A stretch of 64,000 nucleotides of DNA, from NCBI GenBank assembly GCA_017548445.1, contig JAFYZZ010000093.1, positions 36,441 through 100,440 of the forward strand, given 5' to 3'. Below the pieces are notes generated by a model. That model ran no database searches, was not told the DNA's origin, and saw only the letters and a program-made list of their open reading frames with translations. The position numbers and the translations under genes are program-made. This document shows positions 47,283-55,481 of this stretch, one piece after another. Within the stretch, counting starts at the first letter, position 1. Each line of letters begins with the position of its first letter. The DNA is from Bacteroidales bacterium. GTDB taxonomy: Bacteria; Bacteroidota; Bacteroidia; Bacteroidales; UBA932.

Positions 47283-47360
47283 AATCAAATACTTATCATT
47301 TCTTGGGTATATAAAAATACCGCCCAAGAATTCATATTAGATTAATTATCAAATAATTAT
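47283..47360 (+). promoter_or_regulatory. AT-rich hairpin interval between hisF and hisIE
   Basis: This gap is strongly AT-rich, unlike the rest of the operon, in which all other junctions overlap or touch. TTCTTGGG (47300-47307) and CCCAAGAA (47323-47330) form an 8-base-pair stem extended by GTAT/ATAC with a small bulge. It has no T-run directly after it and so is not a typical terminator. It may be a processing or stabilising hairpin, or hold an internal promoter. Confidence 0.5.
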
Positions 47361-47963
47361 ATGTCACGGTTCTCCGATTTTAATTTAGATAAAACAGGTG
47401 ACGGACTGCTGCCGGTGATTATCCAGGACGCTACGACACTGAAGGTACTGATGCTGGGATATATGAATGAAGAGGCGTTCGACAAGACGGTCACCACCGG
47501 CCTCGTGACCTTCTGGTCCCGCAGCCGGCAGGAACTGTGGACCAAAGGCGAAACCAGCGGCAACTTCCTGCACGTGGTGGAGATGTTCCCCGACTGCGAT
47601 GCGGACACGCTGCTGATCAAGGCGCGTCCGGACGGCCCCACCTGCCACCGCGGCACCCCCGCCTGCTTCGACACCCCGGAAGACGAGGGCTTCATCCGCA
47701 CCCTGCAGGCCGTGGTTGCCGACCGCCACGCCAAGATGCCGGACGGCTCCTACACTACCAAACTCTTCATCAAGGGGCCCAAGAGCATCGGAAAGAAAGT
47801 GGTTGAAGAAGCCGGAGAAGCCGTCATCGAAGCCGTGGACGGCAAGCGCGACCGCTTCGTGTACGAGGCGTCCGACCTCATCTATCACCTGCTCGTCCTG
47901 CTCGAACAGCAAGGCGTCAGCCTGGCCGAACTCGAGCACGAACTCGCCCTCAGGCATCGCTAA
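47361..47963 (+). CDS. hisI: Bifunctional phosphoribosyl-AMP cyclohydrolase / phosphoribosyl-ATP pyrophosphatase
   Basis: The 200-residue HisIE fusion has a cyclohydrolase domain (about 1-110; MLGYMNEEAFDKT, TFWSRSRQELWTKGETSG, and the zinc-binding CDADTLL and CHRG.PACF). A pyrophosphatase domain follows (about 115-200; KLFIKGPKSIGKKVVEEAGEAVIEA, LIYHLLVLL). It performs steps 2 and 3. It is separated from hisF by the AT-rich interval and followed after 14 bases by an aldo/keto reductase. Confidence 0.96.
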   Translation: MSRFSDFNLDKTGDGLLPVIIQDATTLKVLMLGYMNEEAFDKTVTTGLVTFWSRSRQELWTKGETSGNFLHVVEMFPDCDADTLLIKARPDGPTCHRGTPACFDTPEDEGFIRTLQAVVADRHAKMPDGSYTTKLFIKGPKSIGKKVVEEAGEAVIEAVDGKRDRFVYEASDLIYHLLVLLEQQGVSLAELEHELALRHR

Positions 47964-47977
47964 GCAGCACGACTCCT

Positions 47978-48790
47978 ATGATACTCGCCGAGACATACAC
48001 CCTTTCCAACGGCCTGGCCATCCCAAAACTGGGGCTCGGCACCTGGCTGATTCCCGACGACGAAGTGGCGGAGGCCGTACGCAACGCCGTCGCTTCGGGC
48101 TACCGACATATCGATACGGCGCAGGCGTACGAGAACGAACGGGGCGTGGGCGAAGGCGTCCGCACTTGCGGCATCCCCCGGGAGCAGCTGTTCATCACCA
48201 CCAAGGTGGCCGCGGAGATCAAGACGTACGAGGGCGCCGCCGAATCCATCGACGGGTCCCTGCGGAAACTGGACTGCGGCCCGGCGGACCTCATCATCAT
48301 CCACTGCCCCCAGCCCTGGGCGGAGTTCCGCGGAACCAGGCGCTATTTCAAGGAGAACAAGGAGGTCTGGAAAGCCCTGGAGGATGCCTATCTTGCCGGA
48401 AAGGCCCGGGCGATCGGCGTATCCAACTTCCTGATTGACGACCTGCAGAACATCCTGGAAGACTGCCGCATCAGGCCGATGGTGAACCAGATCCGCCTGC
48501 ATATCGGAGAAACGCCCTCCCCACTGCTGGCGTTCTGCGAGCAGAATGACATTCTGGTAGAAGCCTATTCTCCCATCGCCCACGGCGCCGCGCTGAAGGA
48601 CGCGAACCTGGCGGAGCTGGCGGCCAGGTATGGCGTCTCCATCCCCCAGCTGTGCATCCGGTATGCGCTCCAGCTGGGGACGCTCCCGCTTCCCAAGTCC
48701 ACCCGGCCGGACCATATCCGTTCCAATGCGGAAGTGGACTTCACCATTTCCGACGAGGATATGGCGGCGCTGATGGATTTGCAAAGCTGA
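47978..48790 (+). CDS. Aldo/keto reductase
   Basis: The 270-residue NADPH-dependent oxidoreductase is similar to 2,5-diketo-gluconate reductases. Visible are LGLGTWLIPDDEV, the catalytic tetrad region GYRHIDTAQAYENE (D, Y), FITTKVAAEI with the Lys, IIIHCPQPW with the His, and GVSNFLIDDLQ. The last ten residues include the nucleotide-site loop LPKSTRPDHIRSNAE. It lies 14 bases after hisIE, so it can be read through with the his operon. Its substrate is unknown. Confidence 0.92.
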   Translation: MILAETYTLSNGLAIPKLGLGTWLIPDDEVAEAVRNAVASGYRHIDTAQAYENERGVGEGVRTCGIPREQLFITTKVAAEIKTYEGAAESIDGSLRKLDCGPADLIIIHCPQPWAEFRGTRRYFKENKEVWKALEDAYLAGKARAIGVSNFLIDDLQNILEDCRIRPMVNQIRLHIGETPSPLLAFCEQNDILVEAYSPIAHGAALKDANLAELAARYGVSIPQLCIRYALQLGTLPLPKSTRPDHIRSNAEVDFTISDEDMAALMDLQS

Positions 48791-48809
48791 CGCAAATACG
48801 CTATCTTTG
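48778..48809 (+). promoter_or_regulatory. Promoter of the thiamine uptake genes
   Basis: TTTG at 48778-48781 (in the last codons of the aldo/keto reductase), a 20-base spacer and TATCTTTG at 48802-48809 fit the Bacteroidota consensus. The TPP riboswitch follows directly downstream. Confidence 0.72.
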
Positions 48810-48821
48810 TTCCGGCTTGCA

Positions 48822-48930
48822 AGTGCAGGCCAAGGGGTGCTGAGGCCCGGGGGGCCGAGGCTGAGATGATACCCTCACACCTGATCGGGATAATGCCCGC
48901 GTAGGAAACCGTTATCTTCCCATCCCCTTA
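48822..48930 (+). promoter_or_regulatory. TPP (thiamine pyrophosphate) riboswitch
   Basis: The THI-box sequence elements occur in order: AAGGGGTGC (48832-48840), CTGAGATGATACCCTC (48861-48876), ACACCTGATC, GGGATAATGCCCGC (48887-48900) and GTAGGAA (48901-48907). The AAGGGG stretch (48832-48837) can pair with CCCCTT (48924-48929), which may be the switch between ligand-bound and free forms. It precedes a TonB-dependent receptor and PnuT, both fitting thiamine uptake. Confidence 0.95.
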
Positions 48931-48962
48931 TTGTATAATATATTTACAATTAAGGATTTACT

Positions 48963-51338
48963 ATGCACAAAAACCTGCTGCGCGCCCTGCTTCCGGCCCT
49001 GTTGCCGGCCTTCGGCGCCTTCTCCGCCGCGGCCCAGGCCCCGGCGGATTCCCTCGAGATTGAACAGCTTCAGGAGGTCGTGATCGGCGCCGTGCGCGCC
49101 GCCAAGGACGCCCCCTATGCCGTGGCGAACATCAGCCGCCGCGAGCTGCAGGACTTTTCCGTCACCGGCATCGAACTCCCGATGCTCTTTGCCCGCACGC
49201 CTGGCGTCCTCGCCTGGAGCGAAAACGGCGTGGGCACCGGCACCAGCTATATGCGCATCCGCGGCACGGGCGGCTCCCGCATCAACGTTACCCTGGACGG
49301 CGTGCCGCTCAACTCCCCCGAAGACCAGACGGTCTTCTGGGCCAATATGAACTCCTACGGCGCCCTGATGGGCAGCGTGCAGATCCAGCGCGGCGTGGGC
49401 GCATCGACCAACGGCGACGGCGCCTTCGGCGGCACCATCGCACTCGGCACCAAGGCTCCCGCGCTCGTCCCGACGGCCGAGGTGAATGCCTCCTACGGCT
49501 CATGGAACACGATGAACCTGGGCATCAACGCCTCCACGGGACTGCTGTTCAACCACCTCATCCTCGAAGGCGGCTACCACCAGACCTCGACGGACGGCTA
49601 CCTGCACGGCACCGACGGCCGCTCGGGCAACTGGTACGGGGCCTTCACCTGGCTCGGCCGCGACTGGAAACTGTCCTACAAGCTGCTGGGCAACTTCGAG
49701 AACACCGGCCAGGCCTGGAACGGCGTGGTCGCCGGCAATGACGACCTCTCCCTGATGGATGGCACCTACGGCGTGCATAACGGCATCAAGACCTATGCTG
49801 ACCTGTATGATGCCGGGCTCGGTCTGTATAATTCGCTTTATGAGCGTCTGGTCATCAAGGACGGTCAGTATTACCTGCTGCAGCATCGTATGCTGGACGG
49901 GACCTACTGGCCCCGTACCACTGACAACTTCTGGCAGACGCACCACATCCTGAACTTCGCCTGGGACATCAACCCGTACTGGAAGCTCTCCGTCTCGCCG
50001 CACTACACCCACGGCTACGGCTACTACGAAGAGTTCCGCTACCAGAACAAGTTTACAAAATTTGGCCTCCAACCCTATGTCAAACAGGACGGAGTGATTG
50101 TCAAGCGCTCCGATTTCGTGCGCCAGAAGGGCCTTACGCAGGATGCAGTCGGCCTCGTGGCGAACGTGGACTTCCGAAAAGGCGACTGGGACGTGACCAG
50201 CGGCGTGTCGGTACAGCAGTTCGCAGGCAATCATTTCGGTTATTTGACCTATATCGGTATCCAGGAGCTTACTGCCTATGGCGCCGCTCCGGTGAACGGC
50301 TATACGCGGCAGCAATATTACGACTCCGACGCCGCCAAGACGGACGCCAGCGGCTTCGTGAAGGCTTCCTACGCCTTGAATGAGGCCTGGAGCGTCTTCG
50401 GCGACCTGCAGTTCCGCCACGTGGCCTACTGGACGAACGGCTACAACGACAAGTATTATGTCGATGAGAACGGCATCCCGCAGAAGCATTTTCTGGACGT
50501 GGATGTGAAGTATAATTTCTTTAATCCCAAGGCAGGCGTCAACTTCCAGCACGGCGGCCACCGGGCCTATGCCTCGTTTGCGATGAGCCACCGCGAACCG
50601 GAGCGCAACAACTTCACCGACAACGGGAAATATCCCTTCCCGCGTGCAGAACAGCTGCTGGACTGGGAAGCAGGCTACCAGTGGAGCGAGCCGCACGTCC
50701 AGGCCGGTGTGAACCTTTACTATATGCGTTACAAGGACCAATTGGTGCAGACCGGTGAGCTGAGCGACATCGGCGAGGCGCTGACCACCAACATCCCGGA
50801 CTCCTACCGGCTGGGCTGGGAGTCCTACGGCCATTGGGACGCCACCTCCTGGCTCTCGCTGGACGGCAACTCGTCCTTCAGCCTCAACCGCCTGCTGGAT
50901 TTCGACGAATACGTGGAGGACTGGGACAACGGAATCCGCAAGATCCACTACGACAGCGCACCGCTGGCCTACTCGCCGGCCGTGATCCTGAACCGTTTCG
51001 TGACCGTGCACTTCGGCGGCTTCCAGGCCGTCTGGCATACGAACTTCGTCAGCCGGATGTTCCTGGACAACACGGGCAACAAAGACCGCTCACTGCCCGG
51101 CTACAGCCTTTCCGACCTGCGCCTGAGCTATACGCTCAAGCCGCGCAGAGTCCTGCGGGAAATCATCTTCGGCGTGGATGCCAACAACCTTTTCTCTGCC
51201 CGCGTGGCGCAGAGCGGATGGGTGTACAGCGCCATCTGCGACAGCTACGGCCATCCCGATGAGAACCGCTACTACCAGATCGGCTTCATCCCGGTGGCGC
51301 CGCTGACCGTCCTGGGGCACATAACCTTACGTTTCTAG
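48963..51338 (+). CDS. TonB-dependent outer-membrane receptor, probably for thiamine or a precursor
   Basis: The 791-residue protein has a signal peptide (ending AFSAAAQA). The plug domain (about 45-170) includes ARTPGVLAWSENGVGTG, MRIRGTGGSRINVTLDGVPLN, and VQIQRGVGASTNGDGAFGG. The beta barrel follows and ends with aromatic F (VLGHITLRF). No carboxypeptidase-like leading domain as in SusC is present. Location behind a TPP riboswitch and before PnuT points to thiamine or thiamine-precursor uptake across the outer membrane. Specificity is inferred from context. Confidence 0.93.
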   Translation: MHKNLLRALLPALLPAFGAFSAAAQAPADSLEIEQLQEVVIGAVRAAKDAPYAVANISRRELQDFSVTGIELPMLFARTPGVLAWSENGVGTGTSYMRIRGTGGSRINVTLDGVPLNSPEDQTVFWANMNSYGALMGSVQIQRGVGASTNGDGAFGGTIALGTKAPALVPTAEVNASYGSWNTMNLGINASTGLLFNHLILEGGYHQTSTDGYLHGTDGRSGNWYGAFTWLGRDWKLSYKLLGNFENTGQAWNGVVAGNDDLSLMDGTYGVHNGIKTYADLYDAGLGLYNSLYERLVIKDGQYYLLQHRMLDGTYWPRTTDNFWQTHHILNFAWDINPYWKLSVSPHYTHGYGYYEEFRYQNKFTKFGLQPYVKQDGVIVKRSDFVRQKGLTQDAVGLVANVDFRKGDWDVTSGVSVQQFAGNHFGYLTYIGIQELTAYGAAPVNGYTRQQYYDSDAAKTDASGFVKASYALNEAWSVFGDLQFRHVAYWTNGYNDKYYVDENGIPQKHFLDVDVKYNFFNPKAGVNFQHGGHRAYASFAMSHREPERNNFTDNGKYPFPRAEQLLDWEAGYQWSEPHVQAGVNLYYMRYKDQLVQTGELSDIGEALTTNIPDSYRLGWESYGHWDATSWLSLDGNSSFSLNRLLDFDEYVEDWDNGIRKIHYDSAPLAYSPAVILNRFVTVHFGGFQAVWHTNFVSRMFLDNTGNKDRSLPGYSLSDLRLSYTLKPRRVLREIIFGVDANNLFSARVAQSGWVYSAICDSYGHPDENRYYQIGFIPVAPLTVLGHITLRF

Positions 51339-51341
51339 ACT

Positions 51342-51923
51342 ATGACCACGCTGCGTTTCCTGGACATTCTCGGATTCGTCGTCGGGCTGGTCTACCTGAT
51401 CCTCGAGTACAAGGCCAGCATCTGGCTCTGGCTCGCCAGCATCATTATGCCCGCCATCGATATGGTGCTCTATTTCAAAGCCGGGCTGTACGCCGACTTC
51501 GGAATGGCCATCTACTACTGCCTCGCCGGCGTGTACGGCTATGCGGCCTGGAAATGGTTCCGGCAGAAAGGCTCGCAGCAGAAGACGGAGCGGCCCGTCA
51601 CGCGTTACAGGAAGGAACACATCCTGCCTTCCCTGCTGGCCTTGGGTCTGCTCTGGTTCGGCATCTGGTGGATCCTGACGCACTGGACAAACTCCACCGT
51701 GCCGGTGGCCGACGCCTTCACCACCGCGCTGAGCATCGTGGCCCTGTGGGCCCTGGCGCAGAAGTACGCCGAGCAATGGCTCCTGTGGCTGGTGGTAGAC
51801 GTGGTGTGCTGCATCCTCTACGTCCGCAAGGGCATCCCCTTCAAGGCCGCCATTTACGGCATCTATTGCGTCGTGGCCGTCTTCGGCTACCGCAAATGGC
51901 TCAGGATGATTTCTGCTCAGTAG
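51342..51923 (+). CDS. pnuT: PnuT-type thiamine transporter (PnuC family)
   Basis: The 193-residue protein has about seven hydrophobic helices. PnuC-family features are LEYKASIWLWLASIIMPAIDMVL near the N-terminus, IYYCLAGVYGYAAWKW in the middle, and the C-terminal QWLLWLVVDVVCCILYV followed by YGIYCVVAVFGYRKW. It is a facilitator in the inner membrane whose substrate is trapped by phosphorylation. The upstream TPP riboswitch and receptor make thiamine the likely substrate. It starts 3 bases after the receptor. The thiamine pyrophosphokinase often found next to it is not here. Confidence 0.92.
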   Translation: MTTLRFLDILGFVVGLVYLILEYKASIWLWLASIIMPAIDMVLYFKAGLYADFGMAIYYCLAGVYGYAAWKWFRQKGSQQKTERPVTRYRKEHILPSLLALGLLWFGIWWILTHWTNSTVPVADAFTTALSIVALWALAQKYAEQWLLWLVVDVVCCILYVRKGIPFKAAIYGIYCVVAVFGYRKWLRMISAQ

Positions 51924-51945
51924 TCGGATTCTGCCGAATTCTCCG

Positions 51946-51960
51946 TATCTTTGGGATGTG
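51946..51960 (+). promoter_or_regulatory. GH3 gene -7 box with almost no leader
   Basis: TATCTTTG (51946-51953) is a perfect TAnnTTTG. It is followed by GGAT and then the GTG start codon of the GH3 gene, so the transcript would have at most a few untranslated bases. No TTTG is at the expected -33 position. Confidence 0.55.
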
Positions 51961-53052
51961 GAATCCGAAAAGACCATCGAAAACGCGCTCACGGGGATGT
52001 CGCTCCGGGAGAAGGTCGGGCAGCTGTTCATCGTCCGGCCCGAGTCCCTGGAGCCGGCCATCCACTACGATTCGGACGCAGAACTGCCTCAGTATCAGCT
52101 GCAGGCAGTCAGCGACGGGATGCGGGAACGGGCCCGGGAATACCCCGTTGGCGGCGTCCTGCTCTACGGCCACAATATCGCCGACGCGGCGCAGCTGGAG
52201 CGTTTCGGGGCGGACCTGAAGGCCCTGGACGGCGCTCCCCTGCTCTGCATCGACGAGGAAGGAGGCAGGGTGTCCCGCATCGCGCGCAATCCGGCCTTCG
52301 ACGTGCCGCGCTATGAGAGCGCTGCGGCCATCGCCGCGGACGGGGATCCGGAGGCGGCTTTCGAGGCCGGGCGCGCCATCGGAAGCTACCTGCACCGCTT
52401 CGGATTCAACATCGATTTCGCCCCCGTGGCGGACGTCAACACCAACCCCCGCAACATCATCATCGGCGACCGCGCCTTCAGCGACGACCCGGCTGTGGCC
52501 GCCCCGATGGTCGCCGCCTTCGTGCGGGGCCTGTCGGAATCCGGGGTCGCCTCCTGCCTGAAGCATTTCCCCGGCCACGGGGACACCCTGGCCGACACGC
52601 ATCTGGGCTACGCCTTCACGAATAAGGACTGGAGTCAGATGGACGCCTGCGAGATGGTCACCTTCCGGGCGGGCATCGCCGCCGGCGCGCCCCTGGTGAT
52701 GGCCGCCCACATCGCCGCTCCTGCCGTGACCGGCTCCGACATCCCCGCCACCCTCTCCTCCGCCATCCTGACGGACAAGCTGCGTTCGGCGCTCGGCTTC
52801 GAAGGCATCATCATCACCGACGCCCTGGAGATGGGCGCCATCACGCGCGGCTTCGGCAGCGGAGAAGCGGCCGTCCGGGCCCTGGAGGCCGGGGCGGACT
52901 GTCTGCTCTGCCCGTTGGATTATTGCCAGGCTTTCAACACGGTCGTGGAGGCCGTCGAAAGCGGACGCCTCCCGCAGGCGCGGCTGGAAAGGAGTGTCCG
53001 CAGGATCCTGCGCCTGAAAGGAATGTCTTGTTTTTCAGCAAATTTGCGTTAA
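51958..53052 (+). CDS. nagZ: Glycoside hydrolase family 3, beta-N-acetylhexosaminidase type
   Basis: The protein has 364 residues from a GTG; an ATG at 51997 (MSLREKVGQLF) is an alternative, but the upstream residues IENALTG also fit the family pattern. GH3/NagZ features are PLLCIDEEGGRVSRI, FAPVADVNTNPRN, the KHFPGHGDT histidine motif, and the nucleophile region GIIITDALEMGAI. No signal peptide is visible, which fits a cytoplasmic muropeptide-recycling NagZ, though other GH3 hexosaminidases are possible. Confidence 0.88.
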   Translation: MESEKTIENALTGMSLREKVGQLFIVRPESLEPAIHYDSDAELPQYQLQAVSDGMRERAREYPVGGVLLYGHNIADAAQLERFGADLKALDGAPLLCIDEEGGRVSRIARNPAFDVPRYESAAAIAADGDPEAAFEAGRAIGSYLHRFGFNIDFAPVADVNTNPRNIIIGDRAFSDDPAVAAPMVAAFVRGLSESGVASCLKHFPGHGDTLADTHLGYAFTNKDWSQMDACEMVTFRAGIAAGAPLVMAAHIAAPAVTGSDIPATLSSAILTDKLRSALGFEGIIITDALEMGAITRGFGSGEAAVRALEAGADCLLCPLDYCQAFNTVVEAVESGRLPQARLERSVRRILRLKGMSCFSANLR

Positions 53053-53063
53053 ATTTGCATAGT
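53050..53063 (+). promoter_or_regulatory. -7 box of the nitroreductase-Hdr operon
   Basis: TAAATTTG (53050-53057) is a perfect TAnnTTTG and its first three bases are the stop codon of the GH3 gene. CTTG at 53027-53030 is 19 bases upstream and differs from TTTG by one base. Only six bases separate the box from the ATG at 53064. Confidence 0.6.
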
Positions 53064-53702
53064 ATGAAAAAGAACCTGATCCTACTGGCGGGGATTGCAG
53101 CAGCTGTGACCCTGTCTTCCTGTGTAAACAACGCACCGGACAACGCTTCCGACAAGGGCTCTTCCGCCCTCGAAGTCATTATGAGCCGCAAGAGCGTCCG
53201 CACTTTCTCCGGTGAGAAAATCACCCCCGAACAGACTGAAATCCTGCTCAAGGCCGCTATGGCAGCCCCTACCGCCATCAATATGCAGCCCTGGCAGTTC
53301 GTGGTCGTCAACGACGACGAAGTCCTGCAGAAACTGTACGGCAACGACCCGCGCGGGGCGATGTTCATCCAGGCCGGCACCGTGATCTATGTCTGCGGCG
53401 AGACGGAAATGGTCCGCCCGGGCCGCGACGGCGGCGCACCGCAGGCAGCCCCCAACCAGTTCTGGTCGCAGGACTGCAGCGCCGCCACGGAGAACCTGCT
53501 CCTCGCAGCCGAAGCCATCGGGCTCGGCGCCGTCTGGACGGCCCTCTACCCCGACGAGATGCGCAGCAAGCCCATTGCGGAGGCCCTCGGCCTGCCCGAA
53601 AACGTCAAGCCGCTCTGCGCCGTTCCGGTCGGCTTCCCCGCCGGAGACGAGCAGCCCAAGGACAAGTGGAAACCCGAAAAGATCCACTACAACCGCTGGT
53701 AA
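53064..53702 (+). CDS. Nitroreductase-family lipoprotein
   Basis: The protein has 212 residues, starting MKKNLILLAGIAAAVTLSSC, a lipoprotein signal with lipobox LSSC. The mature part is a FMN-dependent nitroreductase-like domain: MSRKSVRTFSGEKI, AAPTAINMQPWQFVVVND, and ATENLLLAAEAIGLGAVW. It is predicted to be exported and lipid-anchored, which is unusual because FMN and NAD(P)H are normally cytoplasmic. It is 6 bases upstream of the HdrC-like gene and shares its promoter, so it may receive electrons from the same pathway. Substrate unknown. Confidence 0.87.
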   Translation: MKKNLILLAGIAAAVTLSSCVNNAPDNASDKGSSALEVIMSRKSVRTFSGEKITPEQTEILLKAAMAAPTAINMQPWQFVVVNDDEVLQKLYGNDPRGAMFIQAGTVIYVCGETEMVRPGRDGGAPQAAPNQFWSQDCSAATENLLLAAEAIGLGAVWTALYPDEMRSKPIAEALGLPENVKPLCAVPVGFPAGDEQPKDKWKPEKIHYNRW

Positions 53703-53708
53703 CGTCTT

Positions 53709-54407
53709 ATGGGGAGACTCTATGACGAGCTGAGCAAGGACTACCGCTTCAAGGAAGGCCTCAAGACCTGTATCAACTGCGGCACCTGCACGGCCATCTG
53801 CCCTGCAGCAGAGTTCTACAAATATGACCCCCGCAAGATCCTGGACACGGTCCAGCGTCGCGACGAGGCCGAGATCGAGGCACTCCTGAAGAGCGACACC
53901 ATCTGGTACTGCGGCGAGTGTATGTCCTGCGTCACGCGCTGCCCGCGCAAGAACGGCGCGGGGCTCGTCATTATGGCGCTGCGCAACCTCTCCGCCAAGC
54001 TGGGATACTTCACCTGTTCGGAAAAGGGCCGTCAGCTCTGGCCCTTGACCAAGATTATGACCGGAAACATCCTGAAGACCGGTTATTGCGTCCACCCCAG
54101 CACCTTCGATCCCGACGAGCACCCGGAGGCGGGCCCCGTCTCCCGCTGGGTGACCGAAAACAAGGAAGAGGTATATGCCCGCGTGGGGGCGAATTACGAA
54201 GGCGAGGGCCCCGGCGCGCTGCGCAGGATTCCGCAGGAAGACCTGGACGAACTGCAGGCCATCTTCGACGTCACCGGCGGCACGGAACGTATCGAGTCCG
54301 TGAAGGCCGCCTCGCTCAAGAAGGCCGCGGAGATGGGAATGGACTTCGACGAATACACGAAATACACCTTCGAGCATTGCTCGCCGGGACACTTCAACAA
54401 CGAATAG
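53709..54407 (+). CDS. HdrC-like 4Fe-4S protein
   Basis: The 232-residue protein has two [4Fe-4S] ferredoxin motifs: CINCGTCTAICP near residue 21 and CGECMSCVTRCP near residue 69. A helical C-terminal part follows (residues 100-232) without further cysteine motifs. Such HdrC subunits carry electrons between HdrA and HdrB. It ends exactly where the HdrB-like gene begins (54407/54408). Confidence 0.88.
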   Translation: MGRLYDELSKDYRFKEGLKTCINCGTCTAICPAAEFYKYDPRKILDTVQRRDEAEIEALLKSDTIWYCGECMSCVTRCPRKNGAGLVIMALRNLSAKLGYFTCSEKGRQLWPLTKIMTGNILKTGYCVHPSTFDPDEHPEAGPVSRWVTENKEEVYARVGANYEGEGPGALRRIPQEDLDELQAIFDVTGGTERIESVKAASLKKAAEMGMDFDEYTKYTFEHCSPGHFNNE

Positions 54408-55478
54408 ATGATCTACCAAGGCAAACAGAAGATCTGGGCCGACTACCAGAAAGAGATTCCGGACGACCACTGGTTCTACGTGCGGAGCTGCATCCGGCAG
54501 AATTTCTTCCCGGCCAGCGAGAAATACTTCCTCGTCATCTGCCGCGATATGCTCGGCCGCGACATCTTCGAAACCGAGCACCACACCACCTGCGCCGGCA
54601 TTGCCTACCACTGCGACACCATTCCGCAGGAGACGGCGATGACCGTGGTGGCGCGCCAGTTCGCGCTGATGACCGAGGCCGGTTACGAGAATTTCGTGAC
54701 TTCCTGCATCACCTCCTTCGGCAACTACTGCGAGATCCTGGAGACCTGGCACGAGTTCCCGGAACTGGAGGCGAAGATACGCGAGAACCTCTGGAAGGCC
54801 TGCCGCCGCGAATTCAAGAAGCCCAAGTACATCGCGCACGCCAGCGACCTGGTGTACAAGTACCGCGGCGAGATCGCCGAACGCGCGAAGTATCACCTCG
54901 TCTCGCGCGCCACGGGCGAGCCCCTGCGCGTGGTGGAGCACATCGGCTGCCATTATGCCAAGATGTTTCCCCACAAGGGCGTGGGCGGCGCCGAATACCC
55001 CTGCGTGCTCAGCGGAATGGCCGAGGCCTGGGGCGGCCAAGTCATCGACTACCCCGAACGGCGGCATTGCTGCGGCTACGGATTCCGGCAGTATCATATG
55101 AAAGCCAACCGCGGCTACTGCCTGTCCAACACGCACAAGAAGTTCGAGTCGATGGAACCCTTCCACCCGGATATGATCATCACCAACTGCCCGGGCTGTC
55201 CCTATTTCCTGGATCGCTGGCAGTACGTCATCTCCGAGATGAACGGCAAGACCTACGGCCAGAACGGCTACGGCATCCCCGCCCTCACCTACGAGGAACT
55301 GGCCGGGCTCGTGCTGGGCGTCGACCCCTGGGACCTGGGCTTCCAGATGCACCAGGTGGCCATCGAGCCGCTGCTGGACAAGATCGGCATCCCCTACGAC
55401 CCGGCCCGCAAGTACCTCGGACTGGACGAAAAGAAAATCAAGACCCCGGGTCTTCCCACGACCCTGAAATGCTGTTAG
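54408..55478 (+). CDS. HdrB-like CCG-domain protein
   Basis: The 356-residue protein has two CCG-type domains, shown by HTTCAGIAYHCD, TSCITSFGNYCE, EHIGCHYAKMFP, RRHCCGYGFRQ and ITNCPGCPYFLD. In methanogen HdrB these bind non-cubane [4Fe-4S] clusters at the disulfide-reducing site. No CoM/CoB chemistry is expected in this organism, so the substrate is unknown; another disulfide or persulfide is possible. It is tightly packed between HdrC- and HdrA-like genes. Confidence 0.88.
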   Translation: MIYQGKQKIWADYQKEIPDDHWFYVRSCIRQNFFPASEKYFLVICRDMLGRDIFETEHHTTCAGIAYHCDTIPQETAMTVVARQFALMTEAGYENFVTSCITSFGNYCEILETWHEFPELEAKIRENLWKACRREFKKPKYIAHASDLVYKYRGEIAERAKYHLVSRATGEPLRVVEHIGCHYAKMFPHKGVGGAEYPCVLSGMAEAWGGQVIDYPERRHCCGYGFRQYHMKANRGYCLSNTHKKFESMEPFHPDMIITNCPGCPYFLDRWQYVISEMNGKTYGQNGYGIPALTYEELAGLVLGVDPWDLGFQMHQVAIEPLLDKIGIPYDPARKYLGLDEKKIKTPGLPTTLKCC

Positions 55479-55481
55479 ACA

